64,000 nucleotides of DNA from Marsupella aquatica (lineage: Eukaryota > Marchantiophyta). Where the stretch lies: contig OZ316893.1 of assembly GCA_973895155.1 (NCBI GenBank), forward strand, positions 5,704,001 through 5,768,000. Direction: 5' to 3'. The position numbers were made by a program, and so were the translations under genes. Position 1 is the stretch's first letter. Every line of letters begins with the position of its first letter. Below are positions 1-11,226 of the stretch, one piece after another. Under the pieces are notes generated by a model that was given only the letters and a program-made list of their open reading frames with translations, ran no database searches and was not told the origin of the DNA.

Positions 1-950
1 CACACTGAAGACGCTGATTGAAGTTTACTATGCTATCTGACCTAAATCAAACCCTCCAAAACTCCTGTCCACGAACCTTCTGGGAAGCAACCTTCTGGGA
101 AGCAATACAGAGTAGTTACCATATTTCTACTTATGGCCCTGCTTGGGAGCTCAAGGAAGTCCTTGTGTCGTTATCTTTGTGAAATACCCCCTGCTGGGAC
201 AAATTGTACACCTCTAGGATCCTGTCTAATGAAGGTATCTATTGGTTGCTAAGGGGACTCTCCCTCCAGGAGCTTTTTGCAATTCCTTTCGATTACCTAG
301 AATCTGAGAAGTGGAGACCACACTCTAACTGCAATTTCCATGGCCTGTTCACATCTAATTGAAAAGTAAAAACGTTCGGGGCTATGCAAATCAGGACAAC
401 AGTGCATTACAGTACGAGAGAGAAACTCCGTGGAACTTGTCCAGAGCATTACAGTTGTCTGTACCCGAAAAGTCTTGCGGAGCTAGTGCGGGCACTAGAA
501 GGTATTGACAAACGCGGAGCCCTCTTAGTTTGACCTTTTATACTGCAACACCCTGTGTGGAATAGATTGAAATAATCCATAGATGTCGTGTACAGGAGAG
601 GGCCGAGATGGTGCACAATTTGGTTATTGATCATGCTTTTGTCTCAAATCAAACCAACACATTCAGTATCTCCAGGGTTGATTGCCTGTCAGAATGGAAA
701 AGGAAAAAACCCAAATGAGACTCTGATAACGGACTGCTTGGCACATAAATTGCAGTGGCAACCTACCGGTGAGTTTGAGACCAATACACGGTATTCCTTT
801 GTCTAGATCTCAAAGAGTAATCACGAAGACTATTCAAAGTTCTGGAATTGAATGACAAAGATTAACCTTAACCAAATCCACCTCTACCAATGATGACACC
901 GCAAAATTTCCTGTACAAAAGTGCTGTTTATGCTACTTCCCCGTAAAAAA
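1..950. other. Intergenic, 3' side of SEH1
   Basis: No coding region can be supported here; open frames are short and show no family resemblance. A 15 bp unit is perfectly duplicated in tandem at 74-103. The stretch probably contains the 3' untranslated region and terminator of SEH1, which ends at 951 on the minus strand, but I see no distinctive polyadenylation signal that I would defend. Confidence 0.5.
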
Positions 951-3900
951 TTAATTGGCTGTGCCCGCTACTATCCCTTTCTGCTCCCAAGTACCCTTGT
1001 AGTTGGATTGCCAAAGTCTGACCACTCCATCAGCCCCCGTTGTTGCTAACGTCATACCAGTCATATCCCATTCTACTTGCCAGACCTGCAAGAAGACAAA
1101 TCAAGTACTAAATCTCATTTCTGAATGGGAGTAAGAATCGAAATGAAGGTAGTCGCTACCTCAACCTATGTGTTGCGGCAAGATGTGTCCATAAAGATAT
1201 CTCTGTAAAAAATCAAACCAACTCCACTAAAACCAGCCCTGTGAACTCGAACAGCCCAAACTGTGAACGAAGTCTACCTCTCCTGCATGTTCTGCGAATG
1301 AACCAAGCAACTTGACTGACGGAAAACCACCGGACAGCCCTGGACTCTGAAGGCTCCATATACTCAAGGATGTACTGGATGCAATCGCTATAAGCTCATA
1401 AGGTCTGTCACAAGTGCAACAATCATTCAAACACGGTAATTTAGAAACGTTAAAATAATCTGGAAACTGACACGTTTCAGCAGATTCATCTCAGAAACCA
1501 TCCATATGGACCCCGTCACAGGTAAACGTGCAAGAATAAAGAGAGAACCTGCTGTCCTGGCGGCTACTACAATTCTGCTAAATTACACATGAAGGTAATA
1601 CTAGTTTCCACCAGATCTTTCTTCAGATATACCTGCCAATATTCGGTGCCCAAGCGACATGATTTATCAGTCCGTACTCAAAGTCTGGACAAGTTAGCTC
1701 TGCAACAAGATGCCATCTCTGGTGTGTCTCGCCAAACTCCCAGACCTGGGAATGGGAAAACGTTTATTAGACATTTTAAGCGTGAAACTACGAAGATCGG
1801 TATGAACAAACTAGAAAAGTGCTAAAAATTTATCGCTAGAATAAACCCGACCAGGATCCCAGCTTGAAAATTCCATCAGAAATTGTTGTCCAACATGGTT
1901 GTTCAAAAATAATGTTGTAAAAATAAGTTTTAATGGGTTTCAAATCTCTGCAACAATTTAAAATGACAATGTACCCTACTCCCAAATGTATTGCAAAATT
2001 CGATCATTCCTAGACTGTAGCAATAACCTGCTTCAGAACGTGTAGCAAAATGCACGAAAGTCAGTAGCACTTTCGTGGTGAAAAACTCACGCCAAGTTTT
2101 CCAGAGATAATACCTTTACAATACCATGCTGGCGTGAGTTTGTTCGAAAGCCAGCAACAAACAAAGGTTGCTGGATGGCATCAGCAGCAGGTCTCCAGCT
2201 CACAGAAGCTGCAGTACATGTTATCTTCTCGAGCTTCTGTTGTACGTCAGTGACATTTGAGAACTCAGCCTGCACGTTGAGCGCGCAGGTTAGTTGACAT
2301 CACCAGGCAGGTTAGTTGACATCACCACAACGGAGGCGACTTGAGATCAAAATACGGTGATAGGGAACCTTTTCCCTGAGAATCGAGAATTCTGACTCGT
2401 AGACAGAAAATCGCATTGCTCCAATATTGCATGCTGATGATGGGGATGCAAGTAACAAAAGTCTGTAAGTAAGATGATGCAGCATAGGGGACTGTAGACA
2501 CCTGTAGCTGCCAGTTGTTGAGTTCCAAAACATTTGATGCCTCATAAACCCTGAGATAGCCATCTCCTCCTGCCGCGACCTGTTCATGACACCTTCCAAA
2601 TCTGCTTCAGCTCAGATACTTTGCTAGAAAGTAGTTAACTATTGGCTATAAGAATATTCCTACCCCTCATAAACTCCCTTTTGTTCAAATGCATTTGAAT
2701 CAAGTCGTGACGGCCTTATTATTGCCAGCCATATTGTGAAGCAGGTCATATCAGAATAGCCACCAAAAAGCATCAGTTCATCTTACAATATTGTTCAAAC
2801 ACAATTTAGCCACTGCTTTTCCTCGCTGTGCGCGAACAAAATAAAGGATGGGGATTGCGGAACAGCGGTCCAACGTGATTTTATGAATTCGAGTACAATG
2901 ACTTACTCAGTCTGCCTGGTATGGAAATGACAATATTAAGTAGAATCTCAAAAGGGCACACTTGGCTTGGGTTAGAACCGCTCAGGAGGATGTGGATTTA
3001 CCAATTTTAGCCCAGTAGCACAATTTCCAAATTGCACATCAAGCACAGAAATCCCAATACCAGCAAACTGCTTGCATAGACGCCACTCAAGAGGCTTTTC
3101 CCCTGTCAAGCATGAGCGGCAAAGAACATGTAAGCTTACGGATTGCAGATTTTGTGACAAGAGGGAGGTTGAAAATCATCACGAGCAAAATCTTGGATCG
3201 ATTCTTGGGCGTTCTATTTGAAAAATACTCTCTACTTAACCTACACATCCGAATACAGATCCTGCCAGTGTAAAGATTTTTCAATTTAAACTTGTTGAGA
3301 CTTCAAGGGACGCTGTACAGGAGAACCATGCATTGGCTTCTCGACTGACCAAATGCATTCAATGGTTCCGCTGACATCAACATTTATAGTCTATTTAATA
3401 ACAAGAGAAGGACACAAGAGGACATACTTTCTTCTATCTCCTCCCACACAGAGATATTTCCATCTGCCGAGCAGCACGCGAGAACATCACCATATTCGGA
3501 GGGAGCCCACACCAGTTTGACGACTGCACCTTGGTGGGCCTGCATTGCAACTATTCCACCCTACATTGGTATGCACAGTAATGTTTTTTTCCTTACACTC
3601 TCAACTCCTTCCCTTCAATTTCTTCCTTTCAATTTTCTCCATTCAAGTGTTTCACTATAATCCTCTCGTGTCTCTGCTTCAAAAATTTCCATTAGAGTCA
3701 CTGCATATACCTGCTGCGCACCACAGTAAACAGGCACGTGACCAACACAACGATTCCACCCTGAGACCTAGCATTATTAGAATGAGCTAACCTTCTACTC
3801 ATCACGAACTGAAATCCCTGAATCGTTTGCCAGATAGGCCCATACAATTGCTCAACTTCATAGAAATGCTATACTAACAGCAGCAGCGCAAATTAGGGAG

Positions 3901-4077
3901 GTCAAATAAGAGTCAATAAGATACCTTCCACTTGCTGCTGTTCGAGTAGAAAGAGCGGCTGCCTTTATCAGGCTCGTAGATGAGGATACTTCCGTCGTCA
4001 GTGCCGGCTGCCATTCTGTCGCTCGAATCATTCCAGCAGGTGAACACAACGCCAGGGTCCAGCGCAACGATCTCCAT
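951..4077 (-). CDS. SEH1: Nucleoporin SEH1 (WD40 protein)
   Basis: Eight coding exons on the minus strand: 3925-4077, 3428-3539, 3002-3102, 2502-2579, 2114-2269, 1633-1745, 1278-1404 and 951-1085. All junctions are GT-AG and phases agree, giving 324 aa, close to plant SEH1 (about 326 aa). Seen: N-terminal WD unit with SSDRMAAGTDDGSILIYE, then LVWAPSEYGDVLACCSADG, then LDVQFG, then GDGYLRVYEA followed by LELNNWQLQAEF, then NHVAWAPNIGRPYELIAIAS, and a last blade VWQVEWDMTGMTLATTGADG. These follow Arabidopsis SEH1 in order. Known of the family: SEH1 is a WD40 propeller of the Nup107-160 (Y) complex of the nuclear pore, and also of the GATOR2/SEA complex. The ATG at 4075-4077 gives the family N-terminus. 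Intron 4 contains a 21 bp tandem duplication near 2286-2327. The gene lies head-to-head with THO5. Confidence 0.95.
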
Positions 4078-4490
4078 CCCTAGCTCTCGCTAACCCTGAC
4101 CGTCGTCCAGCACAGTAGTAGTATGGAGCTAGCTGGACTTACTAAATGATTCTTCCCTGAAAAAATCTCGACGAGGATGGCAGTCGAGGAATGGAAGGAG
4201 GCTTTCCCGCCTTGATCCTGTAGTTCTTCAGCTCGTAGAACAGAGTTTCGTCAGCTTGTAGAACAGAGCCAACTCCATCGCAGCTTTCGCGACAGATTCT
4301 TCTCTTCCCTCCTCTTCTCAGAGAAAGGCCACCGTCGACGGTGAGAGCAGTCAAGTAAAATTTAGTGATTACTTAATAAGCACTTTCGTGAGTTTAAACC
4401 GCCATTAGCCATATAGAGGGGTGAAGTGTCCAATACATTGTCCCTTCTTCACTTTCCTCTCATTCTTCTCCTCTCAAGTTCCATATTGCT

Positions 4491-4590
4491 TCACAAATTC
4501 AGGAAAGGATACTATTTATGATGTTTTGTTATGGCTAGTTTCACAAATGCAAGAAAAGACACTATTTATGGTGTTTTGTCATGGCTAGTG
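4491..4590. repeat. 50 bp imperfect tandem duplication
   Basis: Two adjacent 50 bp copies (4491-4540, 4541-4590), each containing CTATTTATG, TGTTTTGT and ATGGCTAG, differ at a handful of positions. It lies in the SEH1 upstream region. It looks like a simple segmental duplication, not a mobile element. Confidence 0.8.
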
Positions 4591-6366
4591 GTGGTTTAAG
4601 CTTTTATGACTTAGGGCATTTAGCTTCTAAGGTAACTTCCTTGTTGCTTTGAGGAGGACGATATGCAATGACAACCCATAATCTAGGCATATGTATATAT
4701 TAAAGTCCATATGCCCATTTGTGGGGAAGAACTAACACTCAAAATTTGGATTTCTGATGCTCGCATGCTCTAGTAACTGGACCCTTATACACTTAAAGGC
4801 CTAGAAATATTTTTCTTATTTTTTTAATTTAGTAAAAGTATAGGAGAATTTTCATATTGAGTTAATTCAAATCTTGACAGTTCATTCTTCCCCACAAATG
4901 CCCTGATAATTACAAAGAAAAAATTTATAAGGGCATTAAGTAACTGAAAGTGCACAAGTTGTACCATGTAATTATTAAACAGTAAAATTAGTTAACTTTG
5001 CATGGCCTAAAATCCTGGCATTTTAATTTTTTCTTCTTTCCTTACACACTATTGCATGACTTTCCTTGGATTTCTTCAGGTATTTTTTCTTGTTTCTTCC
5101 CAAAACGCACTCAAGTATTTATGTAAGGTATTGTTTTGGCTATGGACACTGCAGGCCATTGTGTCCCTCAAACCTGGTTAGCTCTCATTTGGGTACAGTA
5201 TATCCCCCCATGCCGCCGTCTATAACCAGGACATTACCCTATTCTTAACTTCATGATTTTTCTCTTTGTAGTGTTTGTTGCATCAAAATGTAACTCCCCC
5301 CTCCCTCAAACATTTGTGTGATCTGGTTTGGGAGATGAGTTTTGAGCAGGACTCAATCCTGTGTTTTTCTATGACTATTAGATCGTCCAAAACCCCCCTC
5401 ACCTGACATTTAAGTACTCAATCTTCATAACGCTTTGATAATGACAACATGATTGCATGCTTACAACTTCCTTGTGTAACATGCATTAGTTGCCTAGTCT
5501 TGCCATCTTTTGTATTAAGGGGTGGCATTGGACTGGTAGCCTGCATTCTTTGCCTCGTCTTGCCATGTTTTGTGCCATGAAGTGGCATAGGACTGGTCCC
5601 CTGCATTCGTTTTGCCTTTCCTTGCCATCTTGTGTGTAATGTAGGAAGCCTTGCCATCTTTTGTGTAACTTACACCAGGTGAAATCTTACTAATAAATCG
5701 CAAACATAAGTTACTTTCAAGGGCTAACTCTAGGGAGAAGACTCTAGACCGTAGCTCCATATAAAGACAAAGCTGGACTCAAAATCAAGGACAAAATTGG
5801 ATTCTAAACAAGGACAAAGTGAGGGTGAACAAAAAATGAGAATGGGGCAAATGTAAAGGGGAGAGAGTGTAGAGTTCTTGTTTTTGCAATTATTTTTTGG
5901 TTTCAATCTCTATGTACTGTACCTTCAAGGAAGAGGGGTAATCAGGCTGAGCAAAATAAAGAAAGAAACTCGGGACCAAAATATGAAACGTTTCCCGAAA
6001 GTTGGAAGTTGGATGAACGATGAGAGTGTCGAGAAGCGCGAACGGTGATCGGTTTGGGAACCGTCGGAGAACAGACGGTGCAGAGACAGCAAGAACGGCG
6101 TAGGTGAGAAACAGAGCTCGTGTCTAACCTAGCGCTCTTGCTCGTGCTCCCTATCGAGACGCTGTGGCCGACGAGAGCGAGAGCATGAGCTTCCGATTCG
6201 TTTCGTTGCTGTAGATATGGCGTCCCGTCCGTTCCCGGCACATATTACCGGCCTCGTCACCTATTGAAAATCTGATTTACCTTCGCAGAAAGCTCCATCA
6301 ATTTCTGATTCTGCCACTGTTGCTTTTTCACCGCCATGGTGGTACGTTTTCTTCTCGATGAGAGAA

Positions 6367-6370
<4 letters not shown>

Positions 6371-6416
<46 letters not shown>
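6371..6416. repeat. (AG)23 microsatellite in THO5 upstream/leader region
   Basis: Uninterrupted AG dinucleotides run for 46 bp about 660 bp upstream of the THO5 ATG. GA tracts in plant 5' regions are known binding sites of BPC/GAGA-binding proteins; a regulatory role here is inference. A comparable tract occurs in the leader region of the CLASRP-like gene. Confidence 0.9.
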
Positions 6417-6418
<2 letters not shown>

Positions 6419-7076
6419 TGTTCTTGGGTGACGTCGTTTTTGTCGTTCATTTTCGTCATGAATTTGGATCTAGAAGATTTATTTTTCTGGAATCTGCTTG
6501 CAAATCACTCAGGCTCCAACAGCACTGTTTGTGTTTCCGCGCTTTCCGGTGGTGTTTTTATTCCCGATAAGAGAGAGGAAGAGCACGAGGTGTTGTTCAT
6601 GGTTTGACGGTTTCTTGTCCTCATGAATTTGGATTTTGACGAATGGTCTTCCGTGGAAGCGCCCTTGCACATCATTTGGCGGTACCTGATTGAGCTTTGC
6701 GGTTGCATTCGGCTAAGGTCTTGGAAAACTGGAGGTTGAGAATGAGTACTCGATTGATGAAAGAGAGACATTAGAGGAAGAAATGTGGTTCGCAGGCCGT
6801 GCTATACACCTGTCGTTCTCACTGAAAAAGCGGTATTTAAATGAACTGTCGTCCAGCGAATTCTTCTCGTGTTATGTTTTTTGTTTATGCACTTGTAACG
6901 CAATTATATGATGTTTCCCGCGCAGAATGTGGGCCGTGGAAAGAATCACATCTGCAAATCCTGCTGTGAATGCAGTGAGATGGTGATTTAAACCTATTCT
7001 ACCCTCATGGGAAGGTGTCGCAAGTGACCCGCCACAGTGCAGGAATTAGCTCACAGTTGTTGGTCCAAGGCCAGTC

Positions 7077-10000
7077 ATGGCAAAAGCATCGTATGAGATG
7101 TTGACCGACATTCGGAATTCCATCGAAGACATTCTCGGGAAGATGTTGCAGGTGAAAAAGGAAGGGAAAGGAACCATTAACTTGCGGGAGCTGTTGACCG
7201 AAGCTTCGGTCATGTTCGTGGATCTACGCCAGGTTCTAACTCCACTATTCGACTTCCTTACTGTTTTGACAAATACGTTCCGTCGATAATGGCCTGAATG
7301 CGATATTTCTCGTTTTGCCTTACAAGCCAAAACAGGAAATTTACTTATGCCGTCCACATCTACGTGCTTTTCATACTTATAGTTTCTCATTTTGCCTTCT
7401 AAGCCGAATGCGGACAACCACTCTTCCCTTCTCGATGTATGTGCGTTTCGTACTGATATCCTTTGCATATTCTGGCAGGTTAACCGTCTGATCCTGCAAG
7501 AGGAAGATAGAGTGAAGTCCGAAACGGAATCTGCGAAATTGCCTGTGGACCACACGACTCTTCAGCTTCATAATCTTTTGTACGAGAAGAATTATTACCT
7601 GAAGGCGATCAAGGCATGCAAAGATTTCAAGTCCAAGTATCCAGACATTGATCTCGTTTCAGAGGAGGAGTTTTTCAGAGATGCTCCTGAAGAGCTGAAA
7701 GCAGACCCCAGCCTCAGAGAAGACGCACACAAGTTGAATTTGCAACGGCTGAATTTTGAGCTTCACCAGGTAGTTGCTTCTACTGTGCTTACTTTGACCG
7801 GTGGATGCTGGGAACAAAGTCATTAAATATGACTTCCTTTCAGCACTGGTCATGAATTCCCGGTGGTTTTGAGTTATGTCGAGTGTTTCCCTGAAGTGTT
7901 GTAATTGCTGCCTTCATTTGTTTCCGGTAAGTGACGCCTGTCTTTATATGCGCAGCGTAAAGAGCTTTGCATACAGCGAGAGCACCTGGATGCCCGGAAA
8001 AAAATGTTGCAAGAGAGCATCGCGAACCGGCGGAAGTTCTTGTCGAGCCTGCCTTCCCATTTGAAGGCTCTGAAAAAGGCATCTTTACCCGTGCAGCAAC
8101 AATTGGGAATACTGCACACCAAACGTGTTAAACAACATCAGCTGGCAGAGCTTTTACCCCCTCCTCTGTATATCCTGTACTCACAATTTTTGTCTCAAAA
8201 AGAGGCTTTTGCGGAATGTATTGAGGTGGAGATCATGGGAAGTGCTAAAGATGCTCAGACTGCTGCACGCCAGCAGGCCAATAGGGAGGCTGGTGAGTCC
8301 TCCAACGAATTGTGTTCATCAGCTGAGAGGGTGGAGAATTGTATGAATGCCCGGGATAGTAGGCCTGTTGTTACCTCAGTCTCCTCAGTGCTATCTTACG
8401 TTTCTGTGCCCAGTCGTTTACCAATTGTAGTTGGCGTCAGTTTCTGATGGTCATGATTCTAAAATTGTGATAACAGCAGCAGCTGCCGGAGTTACAGAGG
8501 AGACGAAAATAGAAGAAGAACTCCCTGACGAAGAAGATGATTCGCAGAGGCGGCGAAAGAGGGTGAAGAAATCACATGACAAAGACAACTCAGACGGTGC
8601 TGGATTGTATCAGTCACATCCACTTACCATTGTATTGCAAATTTATGATGATGAACAACTTTCGATGGACAAGGCAAACAAACTACTGACAATTGTCTTT
8701 GAGTTTCTTCCAAAGCTCAATATTGTCTGTGCTGGAATAGATGGATCCTCTCAAGGACCTGAGCCTGGGAATCTATTGGTTAATCTCTTCCCCAATGACA
8801 CTGGCTTGGACTTGCCCAATCAAGTAAGTTTAATTGCACTCAATATACTCTTCAATTTGAACTAGACATCTTGTATGCCTAGTTGTTAACACTCTGTTGT
8901 GGTAGTCTAATGCTTAGTATCTGCTTCCAATGACGCTGAACTGATGAGGAAAACGTCGCTCAACTTCTCACCAACAGACGTCTTTTGGGCTGCCCAGGTA
9001 TCAAAACTCCAAGCTGGTGTGGGTTTCGTTTTCGACGAGAAACGGACGTTACGACCGTATAAATGGGCCCAGCATCTCGCTGGGATTGATTTCCTCCCTG
9101 AAGCACCTCCCCTTCTCCCAGATTCAGGGTTCTTAACCAGCACTGAAACTTCGAAGGGTTTTGTCATTTCGTCGGCCCTAACTACTTACAGGGAAGAACA
9201 TCGTGTCTTCACGGTCTTGCAGCAGCTTCGCGCACGGAAGAAGGCTCATCTGGCTCTGAAGTGAGTCGATACTTCTGTGAGTCCTGGACCGGTCCCTGAT
9301 AGAAATGGATGAAGTTGGCATACTCCCGTCCCATAGTGGTTCACCTGCTAAAGTATGTGTCTATATGTAGAAGGTAGGCCTTTTTTTCAGAAGTTGCTTT
9401 ATATGTCTCCTACAAAGGGTCATGTTTACTGGTCTTTACCAAGCGCAAAAATTCTGTGACAAGGTAATTGACGTTAGTCCACAATTTATCAAGAGTACGA
9501 ACTGAGGGTGAGGAGCAGTTAAATGTGCACATAAGCGGTTGCAACTCATTCTGTGCACTTAAGCCCTATTGCGCTTTGAATACTGAGTATGGGTCTTGTC
9601 AGGTGTTCCGGCTACTTCTTAGGCTGCCTGTTCGAATACACGTAATGGAAATAAACAATATTACTCGTAATGGACAGCTTTTGAAATTGGTTGTCGATGG
9701 GTAAGCTCTGTGTGCCTGCCATGATTGTAGCGCAGATACACGTTCTCCGAACACCGTACTAGACCAAACCAACCTCTGAATCTTGTTGGTGTCGATCTTT
9801 TGGATGAATGTTGCAGAGAGCAGTTGGAGTCCTTGTCCAAGTTAAAGCAGCCTGGTTGGAAGGCTGTCACCACCTTTCCATGGGTTGTTTATCTCCCAAA
9901 ATGCACCTTACGAACGTGGACGGAGATCGAGGCTTCAGGAATGGATCAGTCGTTCTATGCCTTAGGTGGAGGACAGGTGCAAGCTGCACTCCCCAGCCCA

Positions 10001-11226
10001 CCTAATCATGAAGCTGTCGAGATAGTGACAGCAACTGACATGGAGATGGGCAGGGAGGACGGAGAACTTCCTTCTTCTACAGTACTACCAACTGTTGGAA
10101 CAAGTTCGAATGGGAGCAGGTTGCCTAATGGAAGCGAAGGAGCCCACGAGGATGCAGATATTCCTGGGGTTATCGTTGGGTCTGGGAACGAAATTGGGAA
10201 ACCCCCATCTAGAGGAATCGTCGGAGAGAAGAGATCTAGGCGGGGGGAAAACTTAGTGAAGTCATCTCCAATTCAACGGGAAGATGCAATTTTGGCAGGG
10301 ATTCGATCATCACTTCTTCCTGGATTTGATGCATTGATGGATGATGGAATGGAAGGGCTTGAAATGGATGGGGTTGTTGAAGAAATCGAAGATGAAATAA
10401 ACTCATCAAAAAGTAAGTGGGGATGGGAGACCTATGGCATCCAAACGTATCGTGCTGTCTTGCGCCGGGACAGTGGAGCAGGTGGAAAACGCTTTGAATT
10501 GGAAGCTCAGGTTGGTGTTTACCTTAATTATGAGCCTCACTTGAGTTTGTTTGTTGCGTACCGTTTTTCTGCTATGTATGTGCTTAGGAGGATTTTTGGA
10601 GCCCGCACCTGCCAAATTCAGTTGTAGTTGTTCAATTCGGTGGCTTCTGTCTCTGCTTTTATGGTCCCTAACATCGTTTCCCTGTAGGTCGAGGTTGGTC
10701 CGGAGTACCCTCTTCGATCCCCTGTTTTTCACCTGCGGATTCTCCTGTCTGGGGTGAAAGATTCCTTTTCTTTACCAGCTGCGCCTCCTGGTCTCCTGGA
10801 TGTCACGGAATCAATGGTGATTGGTGATCCTCATGTTGATGAACGATTCAATGAACTCAGAGCCATAGAAGCCGAGGTAAGGGAACGTTTACTAGTTTGG
10901 GTGATTTGGCTGGCAGTCCGCAGGAACTAGACTCTTTGATAGGAGTGTGCTCAGGTGATGTTGGGATTTCTTACCCTGCTAAATGTGTTGAGCAGGTCAA
11001 TATTCACCTTCCAGGCATTCTGCCAAAGGGAGAGATCAACTACACTCTAGCTCATCAACTTTCACTTCTCATCATGCTCTATGATCAGGAGGTTGACCCT
11101 GGAACTACTCAAAAGTTTTCTGAGAATCCAGGAGGTAAGGTGGGACAACGAGCAGTAAGAGGAAGGGATCGTCGAAAAGCAATCGCTTGGAATGAACGAC
11201 TAGGTAATTTTGAGTATCGCTCATAG
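7077..11226 (+). CDS. THO5: THO complex subunit 5
   Basis: Eight exons with GT-AG borders and consistent phase: 7077-7232, 7479-7769, 7956-8292, 8441-8823, 8998-9260, 9817-10510, 10688-10876 and 10996-11226. They encode 847 aa; Arabidopsis THO5 is about 819. Seen in order: N-terminal SIEDILGKMLQVKKEGKG, then LQEEDRVKSETESAKLPVD, YEKNYYLKAIKACKDFKSKY, RRKFLSSLPSHLKALKKASL, QHQLAELLPPPLYILYSQFL, an acidic/basic DEEDDSQRRRKRVKK patch, RPYKWAQHLAGID, REDGELPSS, and C-terminal RGRDRRKAIAWNERLG. All match the plant THO5/THOC5 family. Known role: THO5 is a THO core subunit within TREX, coupling transcription to mRNA export and small-RNA/tasiRNA precursor handling. ATG 7077 is chosen because an in-frame TAG lies about 30 nt upstream; it lacks the roughly 15-residue acidic N-terminus of Arabidopsis. 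Intron 5 (9261-9816) is the longest. Confidence 0.96.

Larger units (their letters stand above)
4078..7076. promoter_or_regulatory. SEH1-THO5 divergent intergenic region
   Basis: About 3.0 kb separates the start codons of two divergently transcribed genes, so both promoters and 5' leaders should lie here. No additional gene is supported. Contents seen: an imperfect 50 bp tandem duplication (4491-4590), repeated CTTGCCATC-type words at 5440-5670, and a pure AG dinucleotide tract at 6371-6416. The region around 5960-6340 is less AT-rich than the rest and may be the THO5 promoter/first leader exon. Transcription starts cannot be placed from sequence alone. Confidence 0.5.

Noticed and set aside
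588-806. 72-codon frame with a signal-like hydrophobic stretch
   Set aside because: No recognisable family, and it is within the range expected by chance next to the 3' end of SEH1.
9468-9704. Open frame inside the fifth THO5 intron as a possible extra exon
   Set aside because: The flanking exons join in phase without it, and it has no similarity to the THO5 protein at that point.
10511-10627. Extension of THO5 exon 6 past the GTTGGT donor
   Set aside because: The THO5 homology resumes only at 10688 (VEVGPEYPLR), and the extended frame reaches a stop; the splice at 10510 is required.
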